In this document: piece by piece, positions 1 to 7,115 of the stretch
Layout: each line of letters begins with the position of its first letter
How positions within the stretch are numbered: the first letter of the stretch is position 1
Translations under genes and position numbers: made by a program
The notes under the pieces: model-generated
What the model was told of the DNA's origin: nothing
The model's database searches: none
The model's input: only the letters and a program-made list of their open reading frames with translations
Assembly: GCA_023453125.1 (NCBI GenBank)
Contig: JAEXUB010000075.1
Location: forward strand, 1 to 13,378
Source of the DNA: Bacteroidota bacterium
GTDB taxonomy: Bacteria; Bacteroidota; Ignavibacteria; Ignavibacteriales; Melioribacteraceae
DNA length: 13,378 nt
Reading direction: 5' to 3'

Positions 1-163
1 CGGCAAATGTTTCGCCGTATGCTTTTAATTTAGGAAAAGGGGAATGGCACGTCTGGCAGCTGAGGTTATACTTGCGTGCAAATGCGGGTATTCCGAAAAT
101 CTCCCCCGGTAATAGAGTAATCAAAAGGAAAAAAACGAGTATAATTGTTGCAAACTTTTTCAT
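1..163 (-). CDS. Exported monoheme c-type cytochrome protein, N-terminal fragment
   Basis: Only the first 54 residues are in the window; the rest lies beyond base 1. The ATG at 163-161 is preceded by a GTGAGGA ribosome binding site. A Sec signal peptide is clear: MKK, then a hydrophobic stretch at about residues 4-19, and a likely cleavage after Ala-Phe-Ala at residue 29. Directly after it comes one heme c motif, C36-Gln-Thr-C39-H40, followed by SPFPKLKAYGE. A heme motif right behind the signal peptide with a following 'PFPKLxxYGE' stretch is a pattern I associate with exported cytochromes of FCB-group bacteria in which the remainder may be barrel-like; that part cannot be checked here. It begins 10 bases after the stop of the multiheme cytochrome gene and is probably cotranscribed with it, so the two may hand electrons to each other. 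Heme attachment and export are well supported; the exact family is not. Confidence 0.75.
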   Translation of the reverse strand, partial: MKKFATIILVFFLLITLLPGEIFGIPAFARKYNLSCQTCHSPFPKLKAYGETFA

Positions 164-173
164 AACATCCTCA

Positions 174-1511
174 CTATTGTAAAATTGTTACTTCGGTTGA
201 ATGTTCATTTACTTTAACAATATCCGATTCCGATGCAGGTACACCTAGGAAATCGGCAACCGGTGTAACAAGAAGCTGGTAATTTAGCACTGCAGTCACT
301 TTCATTTTTCCGGGTGCGGCCTTCATAGGAACCCTGAATGTAAATGTTTCAATTTTTGTCTCGCGCGGACCGATACGGTAATCGACTCCTAATGAGGCAG
401 TATTCCACTGCTGGATTGTCATTCTACCCTGCGGATCGAAATAGGGCATTCTGAAAATCCTGTCACCGATTGGAATTCCATCTCTCTGAACTCCTTTGAA
501 ATTCGGGTCATTTAATGCAATCCCCATATCCTGGTAAGCAAGCACGTCGCTTCCTATTGTATATTCTTCCCCGTTAAATCCTTTTTTGTCCACGGGAATA
601 TGGAACACATTCCCCTTTGAATCTACAGCTTCTACATGGAGCCATACAATTCTGTCTTCAACCGAACCGGTAGGAAATTTATGCCCCGTCTTCTGGTTAT
701 ATAGTGCGACAGTAAATTTAATTGCTTCTCCAGGCTCCGCGTCTCTGTAATCGGGATGTATTCTTAATTCAATTGTTCCTTTTACTTTCCCCTGATCGTG
801 TCCGCCGTGGAACAGATGAAGTTTTGCATCCTTATATGTTACTCCCATTGCCGCGGTCTTGAATTCCGCTTTCGTCATATGACAGTCCTGGCATTGACCC
901 CCCTCTTTTGCATAAGGGCCTTCTTTCCATTCGAGATGAGTTGATTTAACCAACATTCCATAAGGGTCTTTTTCGTTGTGGCATATTCCGCAGAAGTCAC
1001 CGCTTTTGTGAAGCGGAGTTACTGATATTTCGTGGGCCGGTGATGTTGTTTCCCCCATACGGGATGTAAATTTTGTTTTCCCCGGTTTTAATATGTAATT
1101 AAAATTATACGGTGTGTCCCCGGAGAAGCCGGTAATGCTATGGCATACATCGCAGCTTACCGATTCATTTGCACGCGATTTCTTTTCTGGAAGCGGCGGA
1201 GGAACATCACCGGAAACATATGATATCGGAGCGTGGCATCCGTTGCATCCCGCTTTTACCTCAGCAACCTTCGGATCCTTTTCGGCGTGAGGAACCGCTA
1301 ATTTAAAATATTCTATTTCATCCCATTCGTGAGTATAACACTGGGACATCATTGCCTGCTTCCACATCTGATAGAAGTCGCTGTGGCAGCTGGCTCCGCA
1401 GAAAACAGGAGTTTTAAAATCGTCATATTTTAATTCTCCCAGTTTTGTCTGCGCATTCACCGCTATGGAGCAAAATATGACAACTAATAAAAGCAGTATA
1501 TTCTTTTTCAT
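174..1511 (-). CDS. Periplasmic pentaheme c-type cytochrome, cytochrome c554-like
   Basis: A 445-residue exported cytochrome. The signal peptide covers residues 1-20 (cleavage near Val-Asn-Ala). Four canonical CXXCH heme sites are at residues 89-93, 120-124, 174-178 and 207-211. The first site is C38-Gly-Ala-Ser-C42-H43, that is CX3CH, one residue longer than normal. It lies in the 'CxSCHxDxYxxW' context typical of the first heme of cytochrome c554-like proteins, so a fifth heme is likely. Extra histidines (H61, H75, H160, H168, H192, H235, H238 and the TGHKFPTG motif at 275-282) could serve as distal heme ligands. From about residue 245 on the protein is beta-rich and has no cysteines. The ATG at 1511 has a GAGGAGAG site in front. 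The role is probably periplasmic electron transfer, or reduction of a nitrogen or sulfur oxyanion; the substrate cannot be read from the sequence. A second exported cytochrome follows 10 bases downstream. Confidence 0.85.
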   Translation of the reverse strand: MKKNILLLLVVIFCSIAVNAQTKLGELKYDDFKTPVFCGASCHSDFYQMWKQAMMSQCYTHEWDEIEYFKLAVPHAEKDPKVAEVKAGCNGCHAPISYVSGDVPPPLPEKKSRANESVSCDVCHSITGFSGDTPYNFNYILKPGKTKFTSRMGETTSPAHEISVTPLHKSGDFCGICHNEKDPYGMLVKSTHLEWKEGPYAKEGGQCQDCHMTKAEFKTAAMGVTYKDAKLHLFHGGHDQGKVKGTIELRIHPDYRDAEPGEAIKFTVALYNQKTGHKFPTGSVEDRIVWLHVEAVDSKGNVFHIPVDKKGFNGEEYTIGSDVLAYQDMGIALNDPNFKGVQRDGIPIGDRIFRMPYFDPQGRMTIQQWNTASLGVDYRIGPRETKIETFTFRVPMKAAPGKMKVTAVLNYQLLVTPVADFLGVPASESDIVKVNEHSTEVTILQ

Positions 1512-1556
1512 TCTCTCTCCTCATTATTTCATTTAAACGTAAAAAAAATAAGGAAG

Positions 1557-1620
1557 AGGTACAATAGAGGATAAAAAAAGTTTTTTATCTATTATTTCTC
1601 CTGCCGATTAAATTGTACCT
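1557..1620. repeat. Inverted repeat in the divergent promoter region (candidate operator)
   Basis: The 147-base gap between the pentaheme cytochrome gene (leftward) and the Crp/Fnr gene (rightward) holds a perfect 9-base inverted repeat: AGGTACAAT at 1557-1565 and ATTGTACCT at 1612-1620. Between the arms lies a second, AT-only-plus-ends hairpin, GATAAAAAA at 1570-1578 pairing with TTTTTTATC at 1581-1589. Each outer arm contains TTGTAC facing outward. On the plus strand this is 17 bases from TAAATT (1636-1641), and on the minus strand 17 bases from TACGTT (1541-1536), so the arms could be the -35 elements of two divergent promoters. The symmetry is directly visible; the promoter and operator roles are inference, and the -10 matches are poor. 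Confidence 0.4.
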
Positions 1621-1636
1621 TTTATCCCGGTTCGTT

Positions 1637-1655
1637 AAATTGAAATGAGGAAAAA
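1637..1655 (+). repeat. 19-base leader repeat, copy 1 (contains the ribosome binding site)
   Basis: Nineteen bases, AAATTGAAATGAGGAAAAA, stand directly before the Crp/Fnr start codon and recur identically at 2484-2502 before the small membrane protein gene. The GAGG core is the ribosome binding site in both. Spacing to the ATG is 3 bases longer in this copy. Confidence 0.6.
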
Positions 1656-1658
1656 CAA

Positions 1659-2369
1659 ATGAATATTTTTTTAATAGACGATTACGAAATTAAGAGCGAA
1701 ATCTTCTCTTCGCTTCCCCTATTTTCTGCCCTCACTCCAGGGCAGATTAAGGATGTAATTTCAATAGCCTCTATTAAAACAATTAAAAAGAATAAAGTTG
1801 TTTTTAACGAAGGGGATAAATATAACGGCTTCTATGTACTTCTCAATGGCACAGTTAAAGTATATAAGCTTTCGAGCGACGGCAAGGAGATGATACTGCA
1901 TATCATAAAACCCCCGGAAACATTCGGCGAAATCCCCCTATTCGAAGGTTCTAATTTCCCGGTTAATTCGCAGACAATGGCCAATTCGACTGTAATCTTT
2001 TTTCCCAAGAAAGAATTTCTAAACATTCTTGAGCAGAATCCGCAGATATGTCTTAATATGCTTGCCGGTTTTGCACGCCGTTTAAGAAAGCTTACACGTA
2101 AAGTTGAAGAGCTTACCGCAAAGGAAGTTGTTAACCGCTTTGCTTATTACCTAATTGATGAAATGAAAAAAGCCGGTACCGATAAACAGGCTACTCCTTT
2201 CCTGGAACTGGATATTTCCAAAAAGGATATCGCTTCATACATCGGGACAATCACGGAGACCTTTTCACGGGTCCTGAAGAAACTTCAGGATGATGAAATA
2301 ATTGAGGTTACCGGGAAGAAAATTATTATTAAGGACTATAACCGACTGAAAATTCTTTCGGAAATCTGA
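1659..2369 (+). CDS. Crp/Fnr-family transcription regulator, DNR/NnrR-like
   Basis: A 236-residue regulator with the usual Crp/Fnr layout: a cyclic-nucleotide-binding-type beta-barrel (about residues 18-130, with GDKYNGFYVLLNGTVKVY as the typical strand-turn-strand core), a long dimer helix (about 130-160) and a C-terminal winged helix-turn-helix (about 186-236). The recognition helix reads TETFSRVL and keeps the Glu-xx-Ser-Arg set (E-T-F-S-R) that reads TTGAT/TTGAC half sites in FNR and DNR. There is only one cysteine (in PQICLNM), so it cannot hold the 4Fe-4S cluster of FNR; this fits the heme/NO-responsive DNR/NnrR type, though heme binding is not shown. A TTGAC-N4-GTCAA palindrome lies 27 bases downstream of its stop, before the norZ unit, which makes NO-dependent control of that unit the likely job. 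ATG start with GAGG eight bases before it. Confidence 0.88.
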   Translation: MNIFLIDDYEIKSEIFSSLPLFSALTPGQIKDVISIASIKTIKKNKVVFNEGDKYNGFYVLLNGTVKVYKLSSDGKEMILHIIKPPETFGEIPLFEGSNFPVNSQTMANSTVIFFPKKEFLNILEQNPQICLNMLAGFARRLRKLTRKVEELTAKEVVNRFAYYLIDEMKKAGTDKQATPFLELDISKKDIASYIGTITETFSRVLKKLQDDEIIEVTGKKIIIKDYNRLKILSEI

Positions 2370-2395
2370 TCCCGCCCCATTCAAAATTCAAATTC

Positions 2396-2409
2396 TTGAC
2401 TTAAGTCAA
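2396..2409 (+). promoter_or_regulatory. FNR/DNR-type operator before the NO reductase unit
   Basis: The 14 bases TTGACTTAAGTCAA are a perfect palindrome and match the FNR/DNR consensus TTGAY-N4-RTCAA at all ten fixed positions. The centre is at 2402.5. A TAATAT box at 2431-2436 would give a start site near 2443-2444, putting the operator at about -41.5, the classic class II activation position. No good separate -35 hexamer is needed or seen. The upstream gene encodes a regulator with the matching recognition helix, and the downstream genes are the small membrane protein and norZ. Confidence 0.85.
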
Positions 2410-2430
2410 AGGATATTAACTCCTATATTG

Positions 2431-2436
2431 TAATAT
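2431..2436 (+). promoter_or_regulatory. -10 element of the norZ unit promoter
   Basis: TAATAT differs from the sigma-70 consensus TATAAT at two positions and sits 21 bases after the FNR/DNR palindrome, as expected for an activator-dependent promoter with the site centred at -41.5. The predicted 5' leader is about 60 bases. Confidence 0.55.
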
Positions 2437-2483
2437 TTCCCAATCAAATAAGATAGATAGTCTTTTTAAGGACATCCATATCC

Positions 2484-2502
2484 AAATTGAAATGAGGAAA
2501 AA
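2484..2502 (+). repeat. 19-base leader repeat, copy 2 (contains the ribosome binding site)
   Basis: Identical to the 19 bases at 1637-1655 and placed directly against the ATG at 2503. It holds the GAGG ribosome binding site. An ATG inside the repeat (2492) is out of frame with the gene and is not the start. Confidence 0.6.
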
Positions 2503-2961
2503 ATGTTTTCAACAGTTCGATATTTCATTAAAACCAGCATAATATTCCTTTTTGCCGGAGTTGCTTCGGGAATGTATATGCTGATTATGAAGAACCATTT
2601 TGATACCTGGCCTGAGCCGGATATGGTCTCGGCGCATACTCACGTAATTCTTTTCGGCACTGTTATGATGATGATAATGGGAGTGGCACTCTGGTTCTTT
2701 CCGCGCCCCGAAAAAGAAGACCGGTTATATAAGCCGGGATTAATTCTGGCGACATATTATGTAATGACCATTTCTACCTCTGTACGTTTCATTTGCCAGG
2801 TTATCTCATCATTTACAGTTCCGAACTCCCTTCTTCTTCACTTAATCACAATTGCCTCTTTTTTCCAGATTGTTGGTATGGTACTCTTCTTCATTTCAAT
2901 CTGGGGAAGAATAAGGGCTGTGGGAAGCCACATTAGGGAAGCCAAAGGAGAAAGATTTTAA
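2503..2961 (+). CDS. Small four-helix membrane protein, heme-copper oxidase subunit I-like, qNOR partner
   Basis: A 152-residue membrane protein with four predicted helices at about residues 8-28, 44-66, 78-102 and 110-134. Helix 2 opens with Ser-Ala-H45-Thr-H47 and runs into ILFGTVMMMIMGVALWFFPRP. This resembles the helix of NorB/CcoN-type subunit I proteins that begins with a heme-ligating HxH and ends in 'FPR'; NnrS has a comparable segment. A third histidine, H113, opens helix 4, so a bis-histidine heme b is possible. It is far too short to be an oxidase and has no copper-site histidines. It lies between the FNR/DNR operator and norZ, 28 bases before the norZ start, so it is the first gene of the NO-induced unit. 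A role in NO reductase assembly, heme delivery or quinol access is inference; relatives are often labelled 'cytochrome oxidase subunit I' by similarity only. Confidence 0.75.
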   Translation: MFSTVRYFIKTSIIFLFAGVASGMYMLIMKNHFDTWPEPDMVSAHTHVILFGTVMMMIMGVALWFFPRPEKEDRLYKPGLILATYYVMTISTSVRFICQVISSFTVPNSLLLHLITIASFFQIVGMVLFFISIWGRIRAVGSHIREAKGERF

Positions 2962-2989
2962 CTTATTATTATAAACTAAAGGAGAAATA

Positions 2990-5203
2990 ATGAAAAAACA
3001 CTGGATTGCCTTTGCATCTGTCATTGTAATTTCTTTTGCCGTACTCGGCTGGGTTGGAACTAAGATATACAATGAAGCCCCCCCTATTCCATCTGCCGTT
3101 GTTACCGAAAAAGGGGAAACTGTTTTCAGCAGAAAAGATATTAACGAAGGGCAGAATGTATGGCAGGCTATGGGAGGCATGGAAGTCGGCTCTGTATGGG
3201 GACACGGCAGTTATGTAGCCCCCGACTGGACAGCCGACTGGCTTCACAGGGAAGCGGTTTTTATTCTTAATTACTGGAGCAATTCAACCTACCAGAAAGA
3301 ATTCAACAGTTTAAACAACGAAGAGCAGGGAAGGCTTAAAGCCCGGCTTCAGAAACATATGCGCACAAACACATACAATGCCTCAAACGAAACCGTTACT
3401 ATTGATTCTGTAAGAGCATTGGCAATTGCCGAAAATGTAAAATACTATTCAGACGTATTTACAAAAGGGAGGCCCGAATACGCAATAAGGAAAAACTCCC
3501 TTACCGATGAAGCCAAGCTCAGAAAGCTTTCCGCATTCTTCTTCTGGTCTGCCTGGGCAGCCGCAACCAACAGGCCTGATGACGAAATCACTTATACAAG
3601 CAACTGGCCCCACGAAGAACTTATCGGGAATAAACCCACTGCCGATTCGGTCGTTTGGACCGGTGTGAGTATAATCCTTCTTCTGGCGGGTATTGGAGGA
3701 ATGGTCTGGTATCACGCATCACTTAAAAAAGAAATAGAACACAACGACGCTCCTCTTAATGATCCGCTGCTGGGTTCAGTGCTTACACCTTCCCAAAGGG
3801 CAATTATAAAATACTTCTGGGTGGTTACTCTATTAATAGGGCTTCAGATAGTAATGGGAATTATCACGGCTCATTACGGAGTTGAAGGAGACGGTTTCTA
3901 TGGAATAGAACTTTCAAAAATTCTTCCATATACGGTTACGCGAACCTGGCATACCCAGCTTGGAATTTTCTGGATTGCAACCGCATGGCTTGCAGCCGGT
4001 TTATATATAGCCCCGGCAGTAAGCGGACACGAACCTAAGGGACAGAAACTCGGCGTTGACATTCTTTTCGGAGCCCTTCTTGTAGTTGTTCTCGGTTCAA
4101 TGGCAGGCCAGTGGCTAAGCGTTATGAATATGATGAAAGACGAGCACTGGTTCTTATTCGGCCACAGCGGATATGAATATATTGACCTCGGCAGATTCTT
4201 CCAGATTGCTCTTTTTGCCGGACTTTTGATATGGCTCTTTTTAATGATACGCGCATTAAAGCCTGCGCTTAAAAACAATAAAGACCAGAAACAGATTCTT
4301 GCCTTATTTATTATATCAACAATTGCAATCGCCTTATTCTACGCCGCGGCTCTTATGTACGGCAAACATACAAATCTTGCCATTGCCGAATACTGGCGCT
4401 GGTGGGTTGTTCATCTTTGGGTTGAAGGCTTCTTTGAAGTTTTTGCCACTGTTGTTATTGCATTCCTATTTGCACGGCTCAAACTTATCAGTACCGAAAC
4501 TACAACCAAGGCAACTCTTCTGGCATCTACAATTTTCCTCTCCGGAGGTATTATTGGCACGCTGCATCATTTATATTTCAGCGGCACGCCTACAGTTGTA
4601 ATGGCGCTCGGTGCTGTATTCAGCGCTCTGGAAGTTGTTCCGCTCGTTCTTGTAGGCTTCGAAGCCTGGGAGAATATCCGTATTTCAAAATCGAAAGAAT
4701 GGGTTGTTAAATACAAATGGCCAATTTATTATTTTGTATCAGTGGCATTCTGGAATATGGTTGGCGCTGGTTTATTCGGATTTATGATTAATCCTCCCAT
4801 TGCCCTCTACTATATGCAGGGATTAAACACCACACCGGTTCACGGACACGCCGCATTATTCGGAGTATACGGAATGCTCGGTATCGGGTTAATGCTCTTC
4901 ACTCTCAGGGCAATACGTCCCGACATTGAATGGGGAGAGAAAGAACTCAAATACTCCTTCTGGGGAATTAATTTCGGCCTTTTCGCGATGGTTGTATTCA
5001 GCCTTCTCCCTGTCGGACTTATGCAGACATGGGCTTCTGTAAAAGACGGCTACTGGTATGCACGCAGCGCTGAATTCCTTCAGACACCTTTAATGGAAAC
5101 TCTTAGATGGATGAGAGCATTCGGCGATACTATCTTTGCCGTGGGGGCTCTTATATTAATCTATTTTATTTTCAAAATCTCGGTCAAGATGATTAAGAAG
5201 TAA
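2990..5203 (+). CDS. norZ: Quinol-dependent nitric oxide reductase (qNOR)
   Basis: A 737-residue inner-membrane enzyme that reduces two NO to N2O using quinol electrons. The N-terminal part has one helix (about residues 5-25) followed by a periplasmic domain to about residue 215, with WQAMGGMEVGSVWGHGSY as the typical qNOR stretch. There is no CXXCH, so electrons come from quinol and not from a NorC cytochrome. A catalytic helix bundle follows. Metal ligands are all in place: H321 (low-spin heme b), H475, H526 and H527 (non-heme iron), and H618/H620 (heme b3 and heme b). The FeB helix keeps H475-LWV-E479-GFF-E483, and E548 is present 69 residues after E479. These glutamates mark a true NO reductase; NO dismutases (Nod) replace a histidine and glutamate here. 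ATG start with AAAGGAGA eight bases ahead. It is the last gene before a strong terminator. Regulation is expected from the operator at 2396-2409. Confidence 0.96.
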   Translation: MKKHWIAFASVIVISFAVLGWVGTKIYNEAPPIPSAVVTEKGETVFSRKDINEGQNVWQAMGGMEVGSVWGHGSYVAPDWTADWLHREAVFILNYWSNSTYQKEFNSLNNEEQGRLKARLQKHMRTNTYNASNETVTIDSVRALAIAENVKYYSDVFTKGRPEYAIRKNSLTDEAKLRKLSAFFFWSAWAAATNRPDDEITYTSNWPHEELIGNKPTADSVVWTGVSIILLLAGIGGMVWYHASLKKEIEHNDAPLNDPLLGSVLTPSQRAIIKYFWVVTLLIGLQIVMGIITAHYGVEGDGFYGIELSKILPYTVTRTWHTQLGIFWIATAWLAAGLYIAPAVSGHEPKGQKLGVDILFGALLVVVLGSMAGQWLSVMNMMKDEHWFLFGHSGYEYIDLGRFFQIALFAGLLIWLFLMIRALKPALKNNKDQKQILALFIISTIAIALFYAAALMYGKHTNLAIAEYWRWWVVHLWVEGFFEVFATVVIAFLFARLKLISTETTTKATLLASTIFLSGGIIGTLHHLYFSGTPTVVMALGAVFSALEVVPLVLVGFEAWENIRISKSKEWVVKYKWPIYYFVSVAFWNMVGAGLFGFMINPPIALYYMQGLNTTPVHGHAALFGVYGMLGIGLMLFTLRAIRPDIEWGEKELKYSFWGINFGLFAMVVFSLLPVGLMQTWASVKDGYWYARSAEFLQTPLMETLRWMRAFGDTIFAVGALILIYFIFKISVKMIKK

Positions 5204-5210
5204 TTTCTGA

Positions 5211-5239
5211 AGGGGGAGCCTCACCGGGCTCCCCTTTTT
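5211..5239 (+). terminator. Rho-independent terminator after norZ
   Basis: GGGGAGCC at 5213-5220 pairs with GGCTCCCC at 5227-5234 over a six-base loop and is followed by TTTTT at 5235-5239. It begins 8 bases after the norZ stop and separates the NO unit from the histidine kinase gene. Confidence 0.92.
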
Positions 5240-5313
5240 CATTTGCATTCCCCTTCCTAAATTGACACACGGCACATTATTCCCCTCATTACCCTGACGG
5301 CTTAAATCATTTA

Positions 5314-5342
5314 TTGACTATAAATCAGTAAAGTATTATATA
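5314..5342 (+). promoter_or_regulatory. Sigma-70-type promoter for the histidine kinase gene
   Basis: TTGACT at 5314-5319 (five of six bases of the -35 consensus) and TATATA at 5337-5342 are 17 bases apart, in a very AT-rich stretch (TATAAT also occurs at 5341-5346). It lies downstream of the norZ terminator and 27 bases before the start codon. Together with the terminator this points to independent transcription of the kinase. Confidence 0.55.
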
Positions 5343-5369
5343 TAATAAGGGATAATTTGAGGTTGAAAT

Positions 5370-7085
5370 TTGAATTATAAAATATGGTCTGCCGTAAGCG
5401 CATTTCTGTTTCTTATCTGTTTTCTTCTGGTTTACTTTCTTTATTCTGCCGAAAAAGAAAGAACAATTGAAGAATTGAATGCAAGGCAGAGAATTCACAT
5501 TACCCAGGCCGCCAAAGGGCTTCAGGATTATATTGATATGTGGGTGAACCAGTTCAGCTACATTGCGCAGAATGAAAGCGTAGCCCGCCTTACCCCTTCG
5601 GGGAAACAGATTATTGACAGCTTCTACGAAAAGGAAAAGGATAAAATAGGAAGCGTTGTAAGAGTTAATGATAAAGGGATAATTACTTATGCGCCTCCCG
5701 CTCTTAATATCACAGGCAAGGATATTCTTTACGAAAAACATATTAGGGATGTTATAGCCAACCGGAAGCCGGTAATTAGCGATATATTTTTCGCCGTTCA
5801 GGGGTATAATGCAATTGCAATACACGTGCCTGTATTCGACGGGGGTAAATTCATCGGCTCACTGGGGGGAATAATTAAAGTTGAAGAGTCCGGCAGTCGT
5901 TTTCTTGAGGATATTAAAATAGGGGAAAGCGGCTATGCGTGGATGATTAGTCGCGACGGTACAGAGCTCTGGTGCCCGGTACCGGGGCATATTGGCAAAT
6001 CCGTTTATGAAATTGGATTGGATTTTCCAGAATATCTTGAGATGGCCAAAAGAATGATGGCCGGCGAAACAGGAGAAGCTGTTTATTTTTATGATAGAAT
6101 AAGAGATAAGAAAACAGAAAAAGTAAAAAAATATGCGGTTTTCGCTCCCGTTAAAATTCACAATACCTTCTGGTCTGTAGTTGCCTCAACTGCCGAGGAG
6201 GATGTTCTTAAATCATTAATAAGCTTCCGAAATAAACTCATTCTCGTTTTCTTTACATTTTTTGCCGCTGCGGTATTTTTTGCCTATTACGGAATGAAGA
6301 CCTGGGCAATCCTTAAAGAATCGAAGGCCAAGAAGGATGCCGAACATCAGCTGCAAATGTTGAATTCTGAACTCGAAAATAAAGTAGCACAGCGCACTTC
6401 GCAGCTTGAAAAAATCAATAAAGACCTTGAAAGCTTTACATATACCGTATCTCACGACCTGCGGGCCCCTTTAAGGGCAATAAACGGATTTACTCAGGTT
6501 CTTGCAGAAGATTATTCCTCCCGCCTTGGAAGCGAAGGGCAGGGACTAATCCGGAGAATTAAGAAATCAACAGAAAAAATGGACCTGCTGATTGAAAGTA
6601 TCCTTCGCCTTTCGAGACTTAATTATCAGGTGCTTGACGTTCACGAAATTAACCTGAGCCCTGTTGCCGGAAGCCTCGCTAAGGATCTCCAGTCCCTCTA
6701 CCCGAATGTTAAATATGAAATCAGGATAGAGGAAGATATAATAACCCGGGGGGATTACGGACTGCTTATGATTCTGCTTGACAACCTTCTTAAAAACGCT
6801 TTCAAGTTTTCTTCTAAGGTCCCCTCCCCCGTAATTGAATTTAGCTGTGTTGAAAAGGAAGGGATAAAAGTTTTCTGTGTAAAGGATAACGGAGCCGGCT
6901 TTGTAGGGGAAAGAGATGAAAAACTGTTCTCTCCTTTTAAAAGATTTCACAGCGATTATGAATTTGAGGGAATTGGAATAGGGCTGGCAATTGTTAAAAA
7001 GATTGTTGATAAACATAAAGGCACAATCTGGGTTGAATCCAAGCCCGACAAAGGGGCTGCATTTTATTTCACCCTTAATGCTTAG
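5370..7085 (+). CDS. Membrane-bound Cache-domain sensor histidine kinase
   Basis: A 571-residue orphan sensor kinase. The start is TTG at 5370: GAGG lies seven bases before it, the frame is closed by a TGA two codons upstream, and no ATG is near. Helix 1 spans about residues 8-26. A periplasmic sensing region of about 255 residues follows, with the double-Cache look (DISDIFF-type and 'FIGSLGGIIKVEE' strands at about 135-172; GESGYAWMISRDG at 185-197). Helix 2 is at about 290-307, then a coiled coil (315-355). The HisKA motif is TVSHDLRAPLRAINGF with phospho-acceptor H362. The ATPase domain has the N box DNLLKNAFKF (471-480), the G1 box DNGAG (506-510) and the G2 box GIGIGLAIV (534-542). No response regulator is adjacent, so its partner is elsewhere. 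Cache domains usually bind small ligands such as carboxylates, amino acids or purines; the ligand is not known here. Confidence 0.92.
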   Translation: MNYKIWSAVSAFLFLICFLLVYFLYSAEKERTIEELNARQRIHITQAAKGLQDYIDMWVNQFSYIAQNESVARLTPSGKQIIDSFYEKEKDKIGSVVRVNDKGIITYAPPALNITGKDILYEKHIRDVIANRKPVISDIFFAVQGYNAIAIHVPVFDGGKFIGSLGGIIKVEESGSRFLEDIKIGESGYAWMISRDGTELWCPVPGHIGKSVYEIGLDFPEYLEMAKRMMAGETGEAVYFYDRIRDKKTEKVKKYAVFAPVKIHNTFWSVVASTAEEDVLKSLISFRNKLILVFFTFFAAAVFFAYYGMKTWAILKESKAKKDAEHQLQMLNSELENKVAQRTSQLEKINKDLESFTYTVSHDLRAPLRAINGFTQVLAEDYSSRLGSEGQGLIRRIKKSTEKMDLLIESILRLSRLNYQVLDVHEINLSPVAGSLAKDLQSLYPNVKYEIRIEEDIITRGDYGLLMILLDNLLKNAFKFSSKVPSPVIEFSCVEKEGIKVFCVKDNGAGFVGERDEKLFSPFKRFHSDYEFEGIGIGLAIVKKIVDKHKGTIWVESKPDKGAAFYFTLNA

Positions 7086-7098
7086 CATTCTTAAGTCT

Positions 7099-7104
7099 TA
7101 TAAT
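7099..7104 (+). promoter_or_regulatory. -10 element before the purine permease gene
   Basis: A perfect TATAAT stands 42 bases before the permease ATG and just after the kinase stop. No convincing -35 lies 17 bases upstream (the kinase gene ends there), so the promoter may be weak or need an activator, and read-through from the kinase gene remains possible. A start near 7111 would put the hairpin at 7116-7128 close to the mRNA 5' end. Confidence 0.4.
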
Positions 7105-7115
7105 ACTATAGATAT

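Noticed and set aside
4299..4601. Overlapping open frame inside norZ
   Set aside because: It lies wholly inside a well-supported gene in another frame and has no recognisable domain or ribosome binding site.
2990..5203. NO dismutase instead of NO reductase
   Set aside because: All three FeB histidines (H475, H526, H527) and the glutamates E479, E483 and E548 are present, which is the NO reductase pattern.
5314..5328. TTGACTATAAATCAG before the kinase gene as a second FNR/DNR site
   Set aside because: The half sites do not match at the four-base spacing; the second half only resembles ATCAA with a five-base gap and a mismatch.
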